Of a stretch of DNA of 64,000 nt, positions 38,288 to 50,900 are shown piece after piece. Below the pieces are notes generated by a model. That model saw only the letters and a program-made list of their open reading frames with translations. It was not told the origin of the DNA and did not search any database. Both the position numbers and the translations under genes were made by a program. Origin of the DNA: Paramacrobiotus metropolitanus (taxonomy: Eukaryota > Tardigrada > Eutardigrada > Parachela > Macrobiotidae); the NCBI RefSeq assembly GCF_019649055.1, contig NW_026570223.1, positions 2,728,001 through 2,792,000 of the forward strand, in the 5' to 3' direction. Positions within the stretch are counted from its first letter, which is position 1, and every line of letters starts with the position of its first letter.

Positions 38288-38416
38288 TCTCTTATTGGTC
38301 TTGTATTTATTCTAGTGTTTGCCTTTGCGATGTGCATGTTTGTAAGTGCAATATTGGACAATTTTTCTGTGATAGCGTAATGGTGAGTAACGGTCCTTCG
38401 AAAGGCTTGTGACAAA

Positions 38417-39868
38417 TTAGTGTGCTCGAAATGTCCCAGTGGGAAGAAAGTACTCCAAAAATCCTAAAAAACTGTAAACCAGACCTCGTGGTATAGCTAA
38501 CGTTGGTAGCAGAAAATTATGGTATAACACTCGCAAAATTTCGGCGATTGTGTTATACACGACATCCCACGCAAAGTAAGCAAAATGTGTTAAGAGCTGG
38601 CCATTTAAATCGATTAAATCATTTCCATATAAAATTGCTACGAGACTAATTATGACAACGCTCCAGCTGAATGTCTTGAGCCTGTATGCTGGATGAAAAA
38701 GCCAGAGAAATACAATATGATTGACAAATCCTTGTGTAATTTGCACAATCCCCATAATGACATCTAACAGCTGATCTGTCAAAGTTTTCTGCGTCTGCAT
38801 GTTTTCCAAATCGGAACCGGCATCGTACAGTGCAGCATGCTGCTGGTCGAACCGCCTTAACATCGCGATGATCTTATTCTCCATTTCCAGAAATATCATA
38901 TCGCGAAAATGAAAATATTCATCTAAAAATTCCTCCACCTCTTCCTTATGATCATCAATAATATTGCTGATACTTTCGAAATGCGCTTCTTTAGCCTCTT
39001 CTAAACTGACGACTTTTCGCGTAATGGACTGCACAACCAAGCTAAGGTCATGGACAATCCGTTGGACTTTGGCCAACTCGCGTTTATCATCTTTACCCTT
39101 GGATTCCGCCACTTCTTGCAGAACATCAACATCCATTTTCAGATCCGTCAGTAGGTCTTCTGCATCGCGAAACATAGCCAACAACGCCCGATACTCAGTA
39201 TCCACACTAACAAATCGACTCGTCTCTTCCGGAACTTTTCGCGCAGCGTTTTCGTCCAGTTTCGCTAATGTCTCCACAACTTTTGGAATTTTACCCGTGC
39301 TCTTAGAATGTGCGCTTTTCAAGTTAGGCATCGAAATTCGAAAGAGTTTCGGCGTCTTTAGTGAGCGCAATTTAAAAGCTGAACGTGCACTTGACCTTAT
39401 TCTCTTGCGAAGGCGCGAGGCCTTTTCCTTTTTGGAATGCAACCATGTCGCCGTGCGGTAACCTTTACCGTGTTCTGCGGTATGCTTGATGGCTTTCCGG
39501 GATTTTCTGTGCGGGAATATGCGCCGCAAATTGGTTTGCAGTCTGTCGCGTACATTAATCAGCGCTTTCTCCCCTTTTTCTTTCCAGTTCCAGTTAACGT
39601 CATTAATGTCGAAACTGCTGCTAGATGAACTATTGGACATTCCAACCGTATTCCTGGAGAAATGGTCCCCATTCTCCTGAATTAGAGATTTTGTTGATTT
39701 GGTCATGATCATATCTGACGTTTGTGGTTGTGTGTCGATCCGTAAAAGATTCTGGCGGATCTTTTCGATAGGTAATTCCTGGCCGATCTCGCGCGTGTAC
39801 TCCGGATCCGCTGCATCCGAAACAGCGAAAGACCGCTGTGTTTCAGGAGAGCGGGTAATAACTGACAT
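38417..39868 (-). CDS. Unrecognised 483-aa intronless protein with coiled coil and hydrophobic C-terminus
   Basis: A single open exon runs from the ATG at 39868 to its stop. The frame is open a little further upstream, but only from a TTG. Four regions can be seen: a polar N-terminus with a poly-Ser run (residues ~77-85); a very basic stretch (~100-200, Arg/Lys-rich: RRIFPHRKSRKAIK, SRLRKRIRSSARSA); a charged helical coiled coil (~220-365, EEVEEFLDEYFHFRDMIFLE); and a hydrophobic tail (~385-480) with at least one clear transmembrane segment (WSVVIISLVAILY) and a second hydrophobic block (LLPTLAIPRGLVYSFLGFL). A tail-anchored or hairpin membrane protein with a basic cytosolic domain is the simplest reading. 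I recognise no family. It is convergent with ISCA2. Confidence 0.75.
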   Translation of the reverse strand: MSVITRSPETQRSFAVSDAADPEYTREIGQELPIEKIRQNLLRIDTQPQTSDMIMTKSTKSLIQENGDHFSRNTVGMSNSSSSSSFDINDVNWNWKEKGEKALINVRDRLQTNLRRIFPHRKSRKAIKHTAEHGKGYRTATWLHSKKEKASRLRKRIRSSARSAFKLRSLKTPKLFRISMPNLKSAHSKSTGKIPKVVETLAKLDENAARKVPEETSRFVSVDTEYRALLAMFRDAEDLLTDLKMDVDVLQEVAESKGKDDKRELAKVQRIVHDLSLVVQSITRKVVSLEEAKEAHFESISNIIDDHKEEVEEFLDEYFHFRDMIFLEMENKIIAMLRRFDQQHAALYDAGSDLENMQTQKTLTDQLLDVIMGIVQITQGFVNHIVFLWLFHPAYRLKTFSWSVVIISLVAILYGNDLIDLNGQLLTHFAYFAWDVVYNTIAEILRVLYHNFLLPTLAIPRGLVYSFLGFLEYFLPTGTFRAH

Positions 39869-40797
39869 TGTGGGACCAAAATTGTTTATAAAATTAAGGA
39901 TGTAAGGCAATAATTTTATGATGTCAGTAAATGTATACTACACAATGGCGCGTTTAACTTTATCTGGTTAACTCTGGTGGCGTATTTAATATAATTCTTT
40001 GATAGATCACAAAATTCATGAGCACTGGGCACTGCTAGAGTAACATACGAACTGTAAACGCTAAATTCAAAAGAATGACATAAAAAATTTTAAAAACGGA
40101 TTGCTTCCCAGAGAAAATGAAAGTGTAATTTGGCTGAAGTGTATGAGCATCAAGCTACATATACCAACAGCATGTACGTCTGTAGTTGCACTTCCCATCA
40201 TCTAGCAGTTAGAACGGCATTTTTCGTCACATGAGTTGCTAAGAGTGAGTTAAACGCCATTTTTATTCCTGTTTTTGTATTATGATGTATAATAAATAAC
40301 CGCTCGAAGAAACCTAGTTTTCAGAACAATGCTGTACTTAACAATATTTTTTGAAATTGTGCACCTTGATGATGTTGGAGAGGTCGAGATGTTACACTTT
40401 AGTATTGCAACAACTCAAAGCATTACGACGAATACAACGCTGAATACAACTGTTCATAAGACTTAAAAGTACACAATTACACTATAGTATTTGGATAAAA
40501 GAAATCCACTTTGCGAAAACGAAAGAAGGAACAAAAGGAAACTCATCAGAGACCGGATCCACGTAAGCAACTGTTAAAAAATTCACTTCGCGTCACCGAA
40601 CATGCTAGGACACTAGATCACTTGACAAAACATTACACAAAGTTAAAATATCGCACAATGAAAGAAACTGTAAAATAAAACTCATATCATTCAAAAAAGT
40701 AAGATCCATCCACCATGTTCGCACGGGATTTACGTAGCTGCATCATGATCATTCAATAAGCAATAGAAAATCGACATTATATCGCGCATTATACAGT
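39869..40797. other. Intergenic region, no supported gene
   Basis: About 0.9 kb of AT-rich sequence between two minus-strand genes. It should contain the promoter of the 483-aa protein gene and the 3' UTR of the gene at 40798. No repeats or RNA genes were recognised. Confidence 0.5.
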
Positions 40798-43039
40798 TCA
40801 CGCGTGGTCGTTGTGCGGTCGCAGTAGTTTGACAATTTCCAGCATCAGCTTATTCTGCTCCTGCTGAGCACGAATCTGCAATTCCTGCATTTCGGCATGA
40901 CATTTTAACTGTAATTCATGGCGTTTGTATTCCGCTTCACGGTCTTTATCTCGCTGTTCTGTCTCGAATGCCAAACGCTGCACGGCCATTTCCCTCTCGA
41001 ATTTATCCCGAGCTAGCATAATGTCAATCTCCAATTTGCGCCGCATCTGTTCTTCAGTGAAGCGCTGCTTTGCTAAGTTGATTTCTTCTTTCCACAGTTC
41101 TAATTTCTGCAGTTCGGTGTCCCTTTTATTATTGGAGGGCAGCGGTCGAGTTGAAATATCATCTAAGACGTTAATACCGGTTCGCTCGTCTTCGGAGATG
41201 CTGGCAGACGAGACGGGATCTCCGTATCCGCGTCTGAGGTATGGGGATGAGTTGCTATTGATAAAGTGTGGAAAAGAAGACGATCCTGCGTGTTCGCAGT
41301 GAAGTTCGCCATTGCCAAACGCATCGAGACCTGTAACGTAGGAGCACATGTTTATAACATGAACGAGTTTCCAAAATCTACAAAATCATACCTGCCCATA
41401 CCGGTAATAAATTTCATAGGTGTAGTTTATTTGATAAAATTTAGTGCAAATACTGTTTAACATAGATCTTTGATTCCCTACCATGGTGACCGTCAGAGTA
41501 GTCCAGATCTTCATCCAAATCCTGATATGCCACATCCGCCAACTTTTGCCGGGGACTGGTTATTTTACTTTCGTTTTCTTCACTGGATAAACCAAAATCA
41601 TCTTCGTTGAGTGCCAGGGAGTGCGATCCATTGATGGATCGCTCATGTGCGCCAGAATCCAAATGTGCGTGTCCGTAGTATTCATCGTCAGCGATGTCGT
41701 CTCCCAGATCATTATCGTACTCAATAAGAGGAACTGCAACGGGCGTCAGGACTCTTCTATTGCTACCAGTGTCATTCAAATCAGATATCCTTTCGTCGGT
41801 TGCGGTTGTATATAGCTTCTGCTGGGTTCCGCCTGTAAAACTAATTGTAGGCTTCTTGTTCGGCGGTGCGGATGAGAAAGTGGCGGCCCCGGTGGATTTA
41901 GGTGTCGATTGTATTTTAGTTGTGTATGTGGAATTTGTTGATTGAATAATCATTTTCAAGCCTTTTCGAGGCGGTGCATTTTTCCCGGTAGAATTCCGAT
42001 CCGCCTGAAAAGCAGCACACTTTATAAGTAGCAGTATTATCGCAAATTCCATCCATTCTCGTAACCAGACGCAAAATACATGCACGGCATAGTGGGAGTA
42101 CATTAGTGTACACACATTAGTGAACGGTACATTAGCGTAATCTGTTTAAATTTTAACAACCAAAATTTAATAATGCTAAAACATTAAATTATCTGGCCAC
42201 TAATCTAAACCAACATAACAATATTACCCTGCAGAAACCACTGTTTTGAATAACTTTCGGATTTTATTGCGATTTCTATACTTAAAGTTGAATTTGCAGC
42301 CACACCCGTGCCATTTTAAGTTATTGCGTGTAATAAAAGCACCCCAACTGCTTAAAACTTCCCCAACAAATTCACGCACCTGTTCCTGATGTGTCGCAGC
42401 CATTCCATCCGCCTGCAGATTTCCCTGCCAGTCCACATTGGACCGTTCATTCCCCATCAAACCATGACTAGGCGCCATCGAATACGACACAGGCGACTTG
42501 CGGCTGTAGCACGATCTCTGCCCATAGACACCCTGCTTAACAATGCTCTCCAGCTGATCCAACAAGGCATCTTTCTCCATTTCCATACTGGTCGTCGGAT
42601 TGTACTTGGACGACCGTTTGCGTTCGCGATGTGCCCGTAGATTGCGTCGCAAGCGCTGCCGTACAACTTTGATGTTAGTGTTTAAACCTTCCTTCTGCAG
42701 GCGCTTCATCACCTGCTTCCACACTGGTCCGCGATCCACTTTGGCAAACTGATACGGATTCTCCGCCAACACAGCGCGGACGATCACCAACAGATCACGA
42801 TCGGTGCGATGCGGACCAAACAGGGCGGCCTCGGATTTGGTGAGGGCCTGGCCGTTCGTAGTTACGGCCGCGGAGGGCAGGGGAGGGTTGCGCGGGGCCA
42901 TGGGCATGTCGGCGGGGCGTATGCGAATGCCTCGATTGCCCCGATGGAGTTCCGTAGTGGCAGATGCCTCGGGACGGGCTAAAGACGGGATTGTTGCTGC
43001 GGGCAGACGCTGCAGATCGCCCATGCTGGATGCCAACAT
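40798..43039 (-). CDS. Unrecognised putative DNA-binding protein with helical basic domain and C-terminal coiled coil
   Basis: Three exons join in frame: 43039-42380, 42004-41482 and 41330-40798 (571 aa). Residues ~78-142 form a compact helical, basic domain (DRDLLVIVRAVLAENPYQF, then VWKQVMKRLQKEG and VVRQRLRRNLRAHRERKR), in layout like Myb/SANT-like or MADF domains. An acidic, Ser/Asp-rich disordered middle follows. The last ~100 residues are a continuous charged coiled coil (KLELWKEEINLAKQRF to MLEIVKLLRPHNDHA). N-terminal DNA-binding domain plus C-terminal coiled coil is typical of metazoan Myb/SANT-like regulators, so a nuclear role is inferred. Caveats: exon 1 could read through to a stop at 42224 (271 aa), and a hydrophobic leader just upstream of exon 2 (MEFAIILLLIKCAAFQA) could mark an independent secreted product. 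Confidence 0.6.
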
Positions 43040-43907
43040 CAGTGCACAGACAGCAAATGCTGATGTTTGAAAGATTTGAGTGTTAACTCAATGAGACAGA
43101 GGACTGTAAAATTATCGATTTTGGAGGCCTTCTGTGTACAATCGGGCTTTTCACCGCTTTTGGAGGCTCTGCAGCCTGTGCTTGTCCCAGTCGCAGTCTC
43201 ACACTGTCACTCGCAACCTCCAGAATCCAGGCACCTTCTTTAATGCTGTCATTACTGTAAATTCTGGATTCTTGTCTTCCAAGTCGCAATTTCAGCTCGC
43301 AGCATAAACCGCTTTAAAGAAACTGCAATAGTCAGTGTATAATTTAGGAAACTGCATGAATAAATTAAAATAACTTCATGCAAATTAAACTTTCTGTGCA
43401 ATGGCAAAAAAGGCCTAAAAAGGCACAGCGACAACTGCGATATGGAATGATCGATAAAACTCACAATTCAAAATCGGAAGTCCGTCGAGTATACTGTACT
43501 CACTATCTTAGCGGCTGCTACGTGAATAAAAATAATTTTCAAATCGATATTCGAATTATTTAGCATTTATTTAGCATTTATTATTTATCAGTTTTATCAA
43601 CCGGTGACCTATTGTGCTACACTGATCTGAACATACTCGCACATTTATTTTTTAAACTGTTGTGAGACCAGAAATGGTGCACATTTTATTTTCACGGACA
43701 ACATTTTGTAAAAACGCAAAACAGGTATAATAATAAATACATACAGTATAAAACTATAAAAACCGCACGCATAGAAGACCCCATATCGGGGTATCACAAT
43801 TTTCAAAAAAGACAACCTTCAAACAGCTCGCCCCAAGGAAACTGGTACATAACACTGGATAAAATAAAAATCTTTTCTGAAATTGCGTGACGGACTATAA
43901 CGCTGGG
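43040..43907. other. Intergenic region between two minus-strand genes
   Basis: Probably holds the 5' leader of the coiled-coil gene and the 3' UTR of the dsRNA-binding protein gene. The frame upstream of the 43039 ATG stays open for 16 codons and is hydrophobic (SAFAVCALMLASS), so an upstream exon is possible. Otherwise AT-rich, with no gene seen. Confidence 0.45.
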
Positions 43908-45981
43908 CTACACAGGATCTTTTAGCGCCATTACTCTGACATATTGAAGAGCTTTGCGCGCCGCGCTATATCGAGCGTCCTTAGGAGTGGATCCACATCC
44001 CAGTAGCCGAATAGGATTTTTGATCGGTAATTTGAGAATACAATAAGCCGTATAATTATCTCTCAACTTGGTGCCCACATCTTCTGCAAGCAACAGTTAA
44101 AGAAAATTTCTTTACGTCTCTGCAAACCAACCGTTAATCACCCCACTCTTTCACAAGACAAGGGCTTACTTTTTTTCACAGTTTCATTTTCACCACCGGA
44201 ATCATAATCATCTTCGGAATGCTTTTGTGGAACACCACTCTGGCGATAAAGCGGCAATTTCAACATCCGGGCGGTAATTTCCGGTGAGATTTCCCCATCA
44301 CTATCTATATTATGGGAGGATAGGTCCTCCATCAAACTTTCGAACTGCATCTCAAAGTGACACTCTTTAATAATGCTACGCAAAAAGATTTCCGGGTTAG
44401 CGATTTCGTCCACTGAGCCGATATTCTTCAGCATATCGATGCTCTGAGCACCGGCGATCTCGAGGATTTTGGGAACGCCACTGTAGCAAAAATCAATGCC
44501 GGATGCGTATGGTTCCGATCCCATCAGTTCGAGGCTGTTAGTATTCCATACCGAAGACGGATCCTGCAAACAAACTCACGGTTTGCACAGGACGTACCTA
44601 TACGAGTACAGTTTTCTATGGTATTTTTCTTTCCATAAAACAAGATAAACTGATAAAAATACCCACTTACACAAGAGATTACAGTACGGGTATGCAAAAT
44701 TATCCACAGACTGCAGTATTTCGTACACGGTGCACGTTATTATGTTAGTTCAGAAAAAATACAAATAAAAATGAGTCGCCAATAAAGACTACGAATAAAA
44801 ACCGCGCGAAATTCTTGGGAAAGTCCAGACACCGTTCCGAGATGCATTACAAAATTTACAAATTGTCTGTATTAACAAGTGTAAGCTTTACCAGGGGACG
44901 GCCAGTGCGTAATGAATATTTGTACATAATTTCCGGCTGATAACGCATGTTTTCGTGCATCTCCAGAGCAGCCAGCCTTTTGGCTTCCTTTTTTGATTTG
45001 GACGTAGCAAACGTTTTGAACTTGGCGAAGTAACACGACACCGTAAAGCGCGGATCATGGGCTGGACCGGTTTTCTGTTCGTCGACGACTTTCGGATGCG
45101 GCCATCCCATAATCAGGCTGATTTCGATTAAGCTGCAAAACAGTTTAAGTTCTGGCTAGTGAAGTATTCGTAACAAATACAGAGTGCCACACTGCTGTCC
45201 AGTCACCAGTCTTTCTTACGTAATAAATTATAAGCGTATAATGCGTATTCAACTATTCATATGTACTTTTACGTTGTGTTCTGAGGTTAAATTTAAAATT
45301 TTCTTAGGAATTTCTTTATTACAGAACGTTTACACTGTAAACGTGCTGTAAACTTTACAGCATATAGAAGTGAGAATATACATGCAGATGCAGTACTGCA
45401 GTAATCTGCTGCTACACGTACAAATTATTTCAAGTACAACACGAAAAAATAAAAATAATCAATACAATTTAAAAATCGCGGGTAAATAAAAATAAACAAA
45501 ATGTAACTTACTCTCCCAAAGGATTGATTTGATTGGTCACTGGAATTGGAGTGTATGTATTTCGGTTGCGTTCTTTGTCTTTTATCCTGAAAAATGATCC
45601 TAACTGTATTACTGCAATCAGCAAGAACTATTACAGCGGGTCGTCTTACGGAATTGCGCCTGGATTACTTCTGGAACAACCATCCACAACATTGCCAATA
45701 ACTTTTGCTGATTCAAATCCAGCCTTGCTTTCCATAATCTTCAAATCCTCCAGACTTAATTCACCCATTTCCAAAAGGATTTTCTTCGCGGCTTCTTGCT
45801 TGGCGGTCTGCTTTTTCGAACCCCGACCATCAGCCTGATATTTCCCAGCTACAGCGCGGATAATAAACACGGGATCATGACAGGGGCCTTCAACTTTCAG
45901 CAAATCGTAATCGGGAATTATGTTATCACGACTGCACACCTCTCCCAAGGCTGCGACGAACGATAAAATTCGGTTCGCCAT
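43908..45981 (-). CDS. Three-dsRBD protein of the TARBP2 / PRKRA / Loquacious family
   Basis: Five exons join in frame: 45981-45650, 45586-45512, 45132-44892, 44563-44170 and 44083-43908 (405 aa). dsRBD1 (~4-75) shows IPDYDLLKVEGPCHDPVF and GRGSKKQTAKQEAAKKIL. dsRBD2 (~125-195) shows NPLG, GWPHPKV, GPAHDPRFTVSCYF and SKSKKEAKRLAALEM. The last exon encodes a degenerate third domain (YCILKLPIKNP, GCGSTPKDARYSAARKALQYVRVM) that resembles the Dicer-binding third dsRBD of TRBP and PACT (which ends RRALQYLKIM). The first two domains of this family bind dsRNA/pre-miRNA and the third contacts Dicer, so a small-RNA pathway role in the cytoplasm is expected. A 130-aa acidic linker precedes domain 3. 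The start is the ATG at 45981, giving a very short N-terminus before dsRBD1. Confidence 0.9.
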
Positions 45982-46498
45982 AATCGTCCGGAAACTGCAC
46001 GGTTAACTTAACATTATAAAAGAAAGCTTGTGAACGACCCGCGACAACTACCAAACTAACGATTAAGAAAAAGTACTTCCGAACTACGAAATCAGGCATA
46101 TCACCGAATACCGATAACCATTTGCAAAACTTTCGGAAGCTGCAGCTGGATGCGTGGTGTCGCGGTACCAATTCCAAAAGCCTATGATGAATAATTCCAT
46201 TGGAATATTAGAAAAGTAGATATGTACCCCGATTCCACTGTGGATGGTAGTTCCATTTCAGATAGCCAGTTGAAGTTGAAGGTGTGACCGATTTCGTAAT
46301 CACCGATTCACATTTTTTACTTTTAGCAGTGTTTTGTGATTCAGTGCTTTAATTAAATTCTTAATTTTTAAGGATTTACGTAAAATTTAGTAGCGAATTT
46401 CTTATCAGTTTTTGTGTCGCTTGATATGTTATGTGCGTGGCGAAGGTCTGTCTATAACTACATACTGTTTTTGAATTTGAAGGATTTTTTGAACTACG
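45982..46498. promoter_or_regulatory. Divergent intergenic region (dsRBP gene and HCCS)
   Basis: The 517 bp between the start codons of the divergent dsRNA-binding protein gene (-) and HCCS (+) must contain both 5' leaders and promoters. Position is the only evidence; no TATA or Inr element could be assigned with confidence. An 83-codon minus-strand ORF (46177-45926) overlaps the dsRBP start in another frame and is probably not coding. Confidence 0.5.
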
Positions 46499-47855
46499 AT
46501 GGGGAATTCACCGTCCGTAGTGCATTCGGAGCAGAGAGCTGCAAACGGGGAACCCATTGCGCCATCTCTTCCGCAGGCCGTTTCCTCTTCGCCACCTGCA
46601 GTTCGACACTATGAAGGCAACATTAGTGAATGCCCCATGCACGCCGAACTGGCTAACAAAGAGAATCGCACCAGTAAGGCGTCGCTGGTATCAGAATGCC
46701 CCATAAAAGGCGAGAAACCCAGCGACATCGACCCGATGAACATGATGCCTCCTCCCAACCAGAGACCGTCGCCTGAACAGCCCTTTCCACTACCGACGGC
46801 ACGACAGGAGTCATCCATACCGAAATTTGATACGAAGGACGGTGAGAAATGGGTATATCCATCGCAGCAGATGTTCTGGAATGCCATGTTAAGAAAAGGC
46901 TGGAGATGGCAGGAGGCGGACATTTCCGCCAATGATATGGCTCATATAATACGGATTCACAATGTTAATAACGAAGTCGCATGGCAGGAGGTGCTAAAGT
47001 GGGAAGCTCTGCATATGAACGAATGTGCATGCCCGAGACTGAAGAAATTCGGCGGAAAGGCGCAAGAGTTCTCACCGCGTGCTCGAATTCGCTCCTGGTT
47101 GGGGTAAGGTTTTATATAGCTGAGAATTATGTTGAATGCAGCATGCTGCATTCAAGTTCTGTTGAAGAAGGATAATTTTACTTTGAAAATAATTGCAGTT
47201 TGTTCTGTTCGTCTTTTCCTGGATAATATATTTATATCAGTAGCCTGTACTTCCTTGCTTTTAACGCACGAAGTGACGAAGGACTTATCACTCATGTAAA
47301 TTCAATTTGATCCGTCTTATTAAAATTGTCGCTGGTATCTCTTTTGTGCCGGGCACTTGCCACTTATCAGTACATCGCTGTGCGTGCGTATTGTTTTTCA
47401 AAATTGTGTATCCTGTTTGGTATTTTGGCTGTCTATTGGGCTTTACTTCCTGGTCTTGTCTGGCGGAGTGTGTTATTAGTGGTAAATTACTAATTTGGCA
47501 AATGTGCCACGAAAGTATTTGTACTACATTAAATTTTGATATTATTTTGGCAAGTCTTTATGCTGGCAGATATGAGCTGCCATTTGACCGGCACGACTGG
47601 ATTGTGGATCGTTGTGGAAAAGAAGTCCGATACATCATCGATTATTACGATGTGGGAGAAGTTAACAGCCAAACTGGCAAATTTGCCGTTCTGGATGTGC
47701 GACCGGCATTTGATTCCTTCGGAGCCATGTGGGACCGAATGCGTGTGTCCTACTGGCGTTTCCGACACGGCGATCATGGAAAACCGCAACAGCTATCACC
47801 GCAAGAAGTGCTGCAGCAAAATGTTCCTGCTCAGAATGCCAAAGCGTCCGCGTGA
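46499..47855 (+). CDS. HCCS: Holocytochrome c-type synthase (cytochrome c heme lyase)
   Basis: Two exons, 46499-47103 and 47570-47855, join as GG+A to give 296 aa. The match to animal HCCS is near continuous: two Cys-Pro heme-regulatory motifs (ECPMH at C45, ECPIK at C67), [73 protein letters not shown] and [16 protein letters not shown]. The enzyme attaches heme to the CXXCH of cytochrome c in the mitochondrial intermembrane space. His154, in the RIHN motif, falls at the same position as the heme-ligand histidine of the human enzyme. The C-terminus extends about 25 residues beyond the conserved core with a Gln-rich tail. The stop lies 127 bp from the end of the convergent MMP gene. Confidence 0.97.
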
Positions 47856-47982
47856 ATTAATCTGGTGTCGCATTGTATTGTTGCAGTGTTTTTTTGTGGC
47901 CGTCTGTTACGAGGAAGCAGTTTTTGCCTTTGGTGCTCTTTTGTTTTGCTGTGGTTTGTTACAGTTTAGCCAAATAATGTGG

Positions 47983-50900
47983 TCAACCAAGATCTTTATT
48001 TATAAATCTTGCCGACGTATTTCGACGCATAAACGTATCGGGTATCTTCTGTACAGTGGAGAGCTTTTCGCTTTCCTTCGCTGTAAATCGCAATGATTTG
48101 ACAGCATCACAGCCAAACCACCAGATATTCGTGGTACGAGGATAGCTTGGGTCGACACGGAAATTGCGATCGTCGAAGCGATAATAAGAATTGTCAACAA
48201 AAAAATAAGTTTTGCCATTCTTCCATTGAAAGGCCGCTTCTATTTTCTTGGGCAGGCCGGACCACACTGACAACGGACGGGGATAGGAGCTGGCAACTGG
48301 CGGATTGCTGCCACGATCATAACGCCAATATCGTTCGCCTGAAAATAATAATTTAAAATTTACTGCATGTAATGTCGAATGTTGATGCTTTTTAAGGGCA
48401 GGAATAGGCAGCATATGTCATGTACTAGATAACAAAACAAAACTAAAATTCGCCGATACAGCAACATTAAAAGACAGTAGCCCTGACCTTTGATGAAATA
48501 GGTCTTGTCGTTTCCTCCCCATACAAACGCAGCATCGATATTATCAGGTATCCCCGCAAAGCCATCTCGAATCTGTTTGGGATATCCAGGATCGATGGCA
48601 TTGTCTTGCCATCTCCAATAGTAACTGCCCTGAGATTACCACAAATTATGCTAAGATTATTAATCGCTTCGCACTTATCTCGTTACTGTTACTCAAACTT
48701 TCTCGGTCAAGTGCATATTCTCATCATAAGCATCATATTATGTATCTACGTAATATATAAACAGTATGTGCTTGCTATCGCGAAGGTAAAGCAAAATGTT
48801 TACGTTTTTAGATTTGGACATCATTTGGTCATAACATGCAACATGAGTCTTGTGTAACAGTTACGACTACCTTGCGCTCTGTAGTAATTAGTAATTTGAA
48901 AAGGTTATTTAATACTTTAAAGAAGTAGATTTTGCCGTCCGGCCAGGAGAGCGCGGCATCCAAATGCGACGGCAATCCTCCCCATCCTTCAGAAATCCGT
49001 CGAGGATATCCAGGTATTACATCGGTGTCGGCTAATTTCCAGTAATATTCACCTAAAAGATTTATCTCATATATACTCATACTGGATAAATCATTTCACT
49101 CACTACTCAGCAGGCAATAAATAGTGCATTTTACAATATCTGCAGTAGGAGTACCTATACTCCGCGGTAAAATATTGTTGCTTTTGACCTCTCCTTATGC
49201 CAGGTAGTCGTGCACTTACCGTACCTAATGCGTTTTTGTGGCTTACCTCGATAGATTCAAAGATTTTTTCTGTTCTTTGAACTTTAAAACTGCCGTTAAC
49301 ATGAAGCATAAACTATCGTTAATCATCAGTTATATATTGTTCTCATGCTGTCAATGAATAGTATGTTCTCCTGTACGCGTCAATTTCACAAACCTGCTTT
49401 GTACACATGTGTATTGCACACTGACAACATGTATTCATAGAATGATAGTCGAAACTGTCAAATTTCTTTTTATTTTCTTTTATATTATAGGCCTTTTCCA
49501 TTCCTCATGGTCAGTATTAATGGTATTAAAAATATTGAAATCCATTGGGGACTATAAATCTATAATGCGAACTAAATCGTGCGCCAAATCCAGAAAACTG
49601 CGACATTGCAGATGGTTTGCAGTCTGCTGTGTACAGATAAAATTTGCGAAGGTGGTACAAATTAGCATTTCATCCTGTTCTCTTATCACTTATTCATGCA
49701 GCAGCTCACCTTGCTAATGATAAAATTGAATAAAATTACCTCGCAAAACCCTTTGGTAAGCAAAAATACACACTGATTTTGCGTCAAAATTTTGCTAGTT
49801 TTTCTACTCTACTGCTCGCAGTGGCCCTGCACGTTGAATACCTATATAGATATTAGAATGATATGTTCGTACTTCTGTCTTAACCGTCTACTCATACTGA
49901 TTTTCGATTACCCCTAAAAACGAACGTCTCCCCGTGAACATTCATGGTAATAGCATCCATCCTATCCATCATACAAATATCCGGCATGGCTGACGTGCCG
50001 CCGAACCCGGGATCGGGCGGCGGCGGCGGCGGCTCCCATATATCCGTCCAAATCGGATAGCCCGGATTGACTGTATTGAAGAGATCCAAATCGGGTTGTA
50101 CGGCCGGGTTCATGCCCGGATTGGGCTTAGGATTAGAGCCGCCGCCGGCCGCCTCTTCCGGCCCGCGCCGTCCGTTAGGCAATCGGGGCGGCCAGTTGCC
50201 GGCGGCCGCAGGCGGGGCGCTGACCGCCGTATCGGCGTGGACGTGCTTTTTGTAATTGTAGTTCTTTTTCGTCGGCATATCTCCGTACAAGGCCTGGATG
50301 GCGGCGATATCATCCTCGGCCAGGCGCAGTGTCGGTTTGTAGCCTCGATAGAACGGTGCCATTAGTGCACCTTGAACTTCAGAGTGCTCCAATCCAAGGG
50401 CATGACCTATCTCGTGAGCCGCCGTTTGCAGCAGATTCACACCTAATCATCACATTGCACAATTTAATTTTTGTCGAAGTATGGTGGCTTTCTCGTGCGT
50501 TCAGCTATAGTTACCGTTGTAAGAACTGAGAGTCCATCCCTCGTCATCATCGAAGTGAACGTCACCTTAATGCACACCAGCATGTAGTGCTTACTGCTTA
50601 ATATTTTTGATACTGTAATTCAATCTCTTAATGCATAATTATGGTATACCTCCAAATTGTGGAAAGAACGCATGAGCCAGGGTTTTACCGGGTCCGTCAA
50701 ATGGCTGACCATCGCCGTGATCCCCGGTGGCAAACAGCAATTCAATATGTACCGGACCATTGCGCTTATGGTTAAAGGTTAACGGAGTGAATTCACTCCA
50801 CACTTTGAAAGCACGTCCAATTTCCAAATCTATAAGACTTCTCTCGAGATCCTGCGTATAACGGGCGATGTTGTAACTTAAATCTGCAAAATAATTTCAT

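Noticed and set aside
42224-43039. Single-exon 271-aa reading of the Myb/SANT-like exon
   Set aside because: The tail after HQEQ loses protein-like character, and a splice at 42380 to 42004 keeps phase and supplies the coiled coil; kept as an alternative in the feature text.
47307-47569. Plus-strand ORF extending the second HCCS exon upstream
   Set aside because: The extension lies in the intron; the GGCAG|A acceptor at 47570 restores the conserved [13 protein letters not shown] reading exactly.
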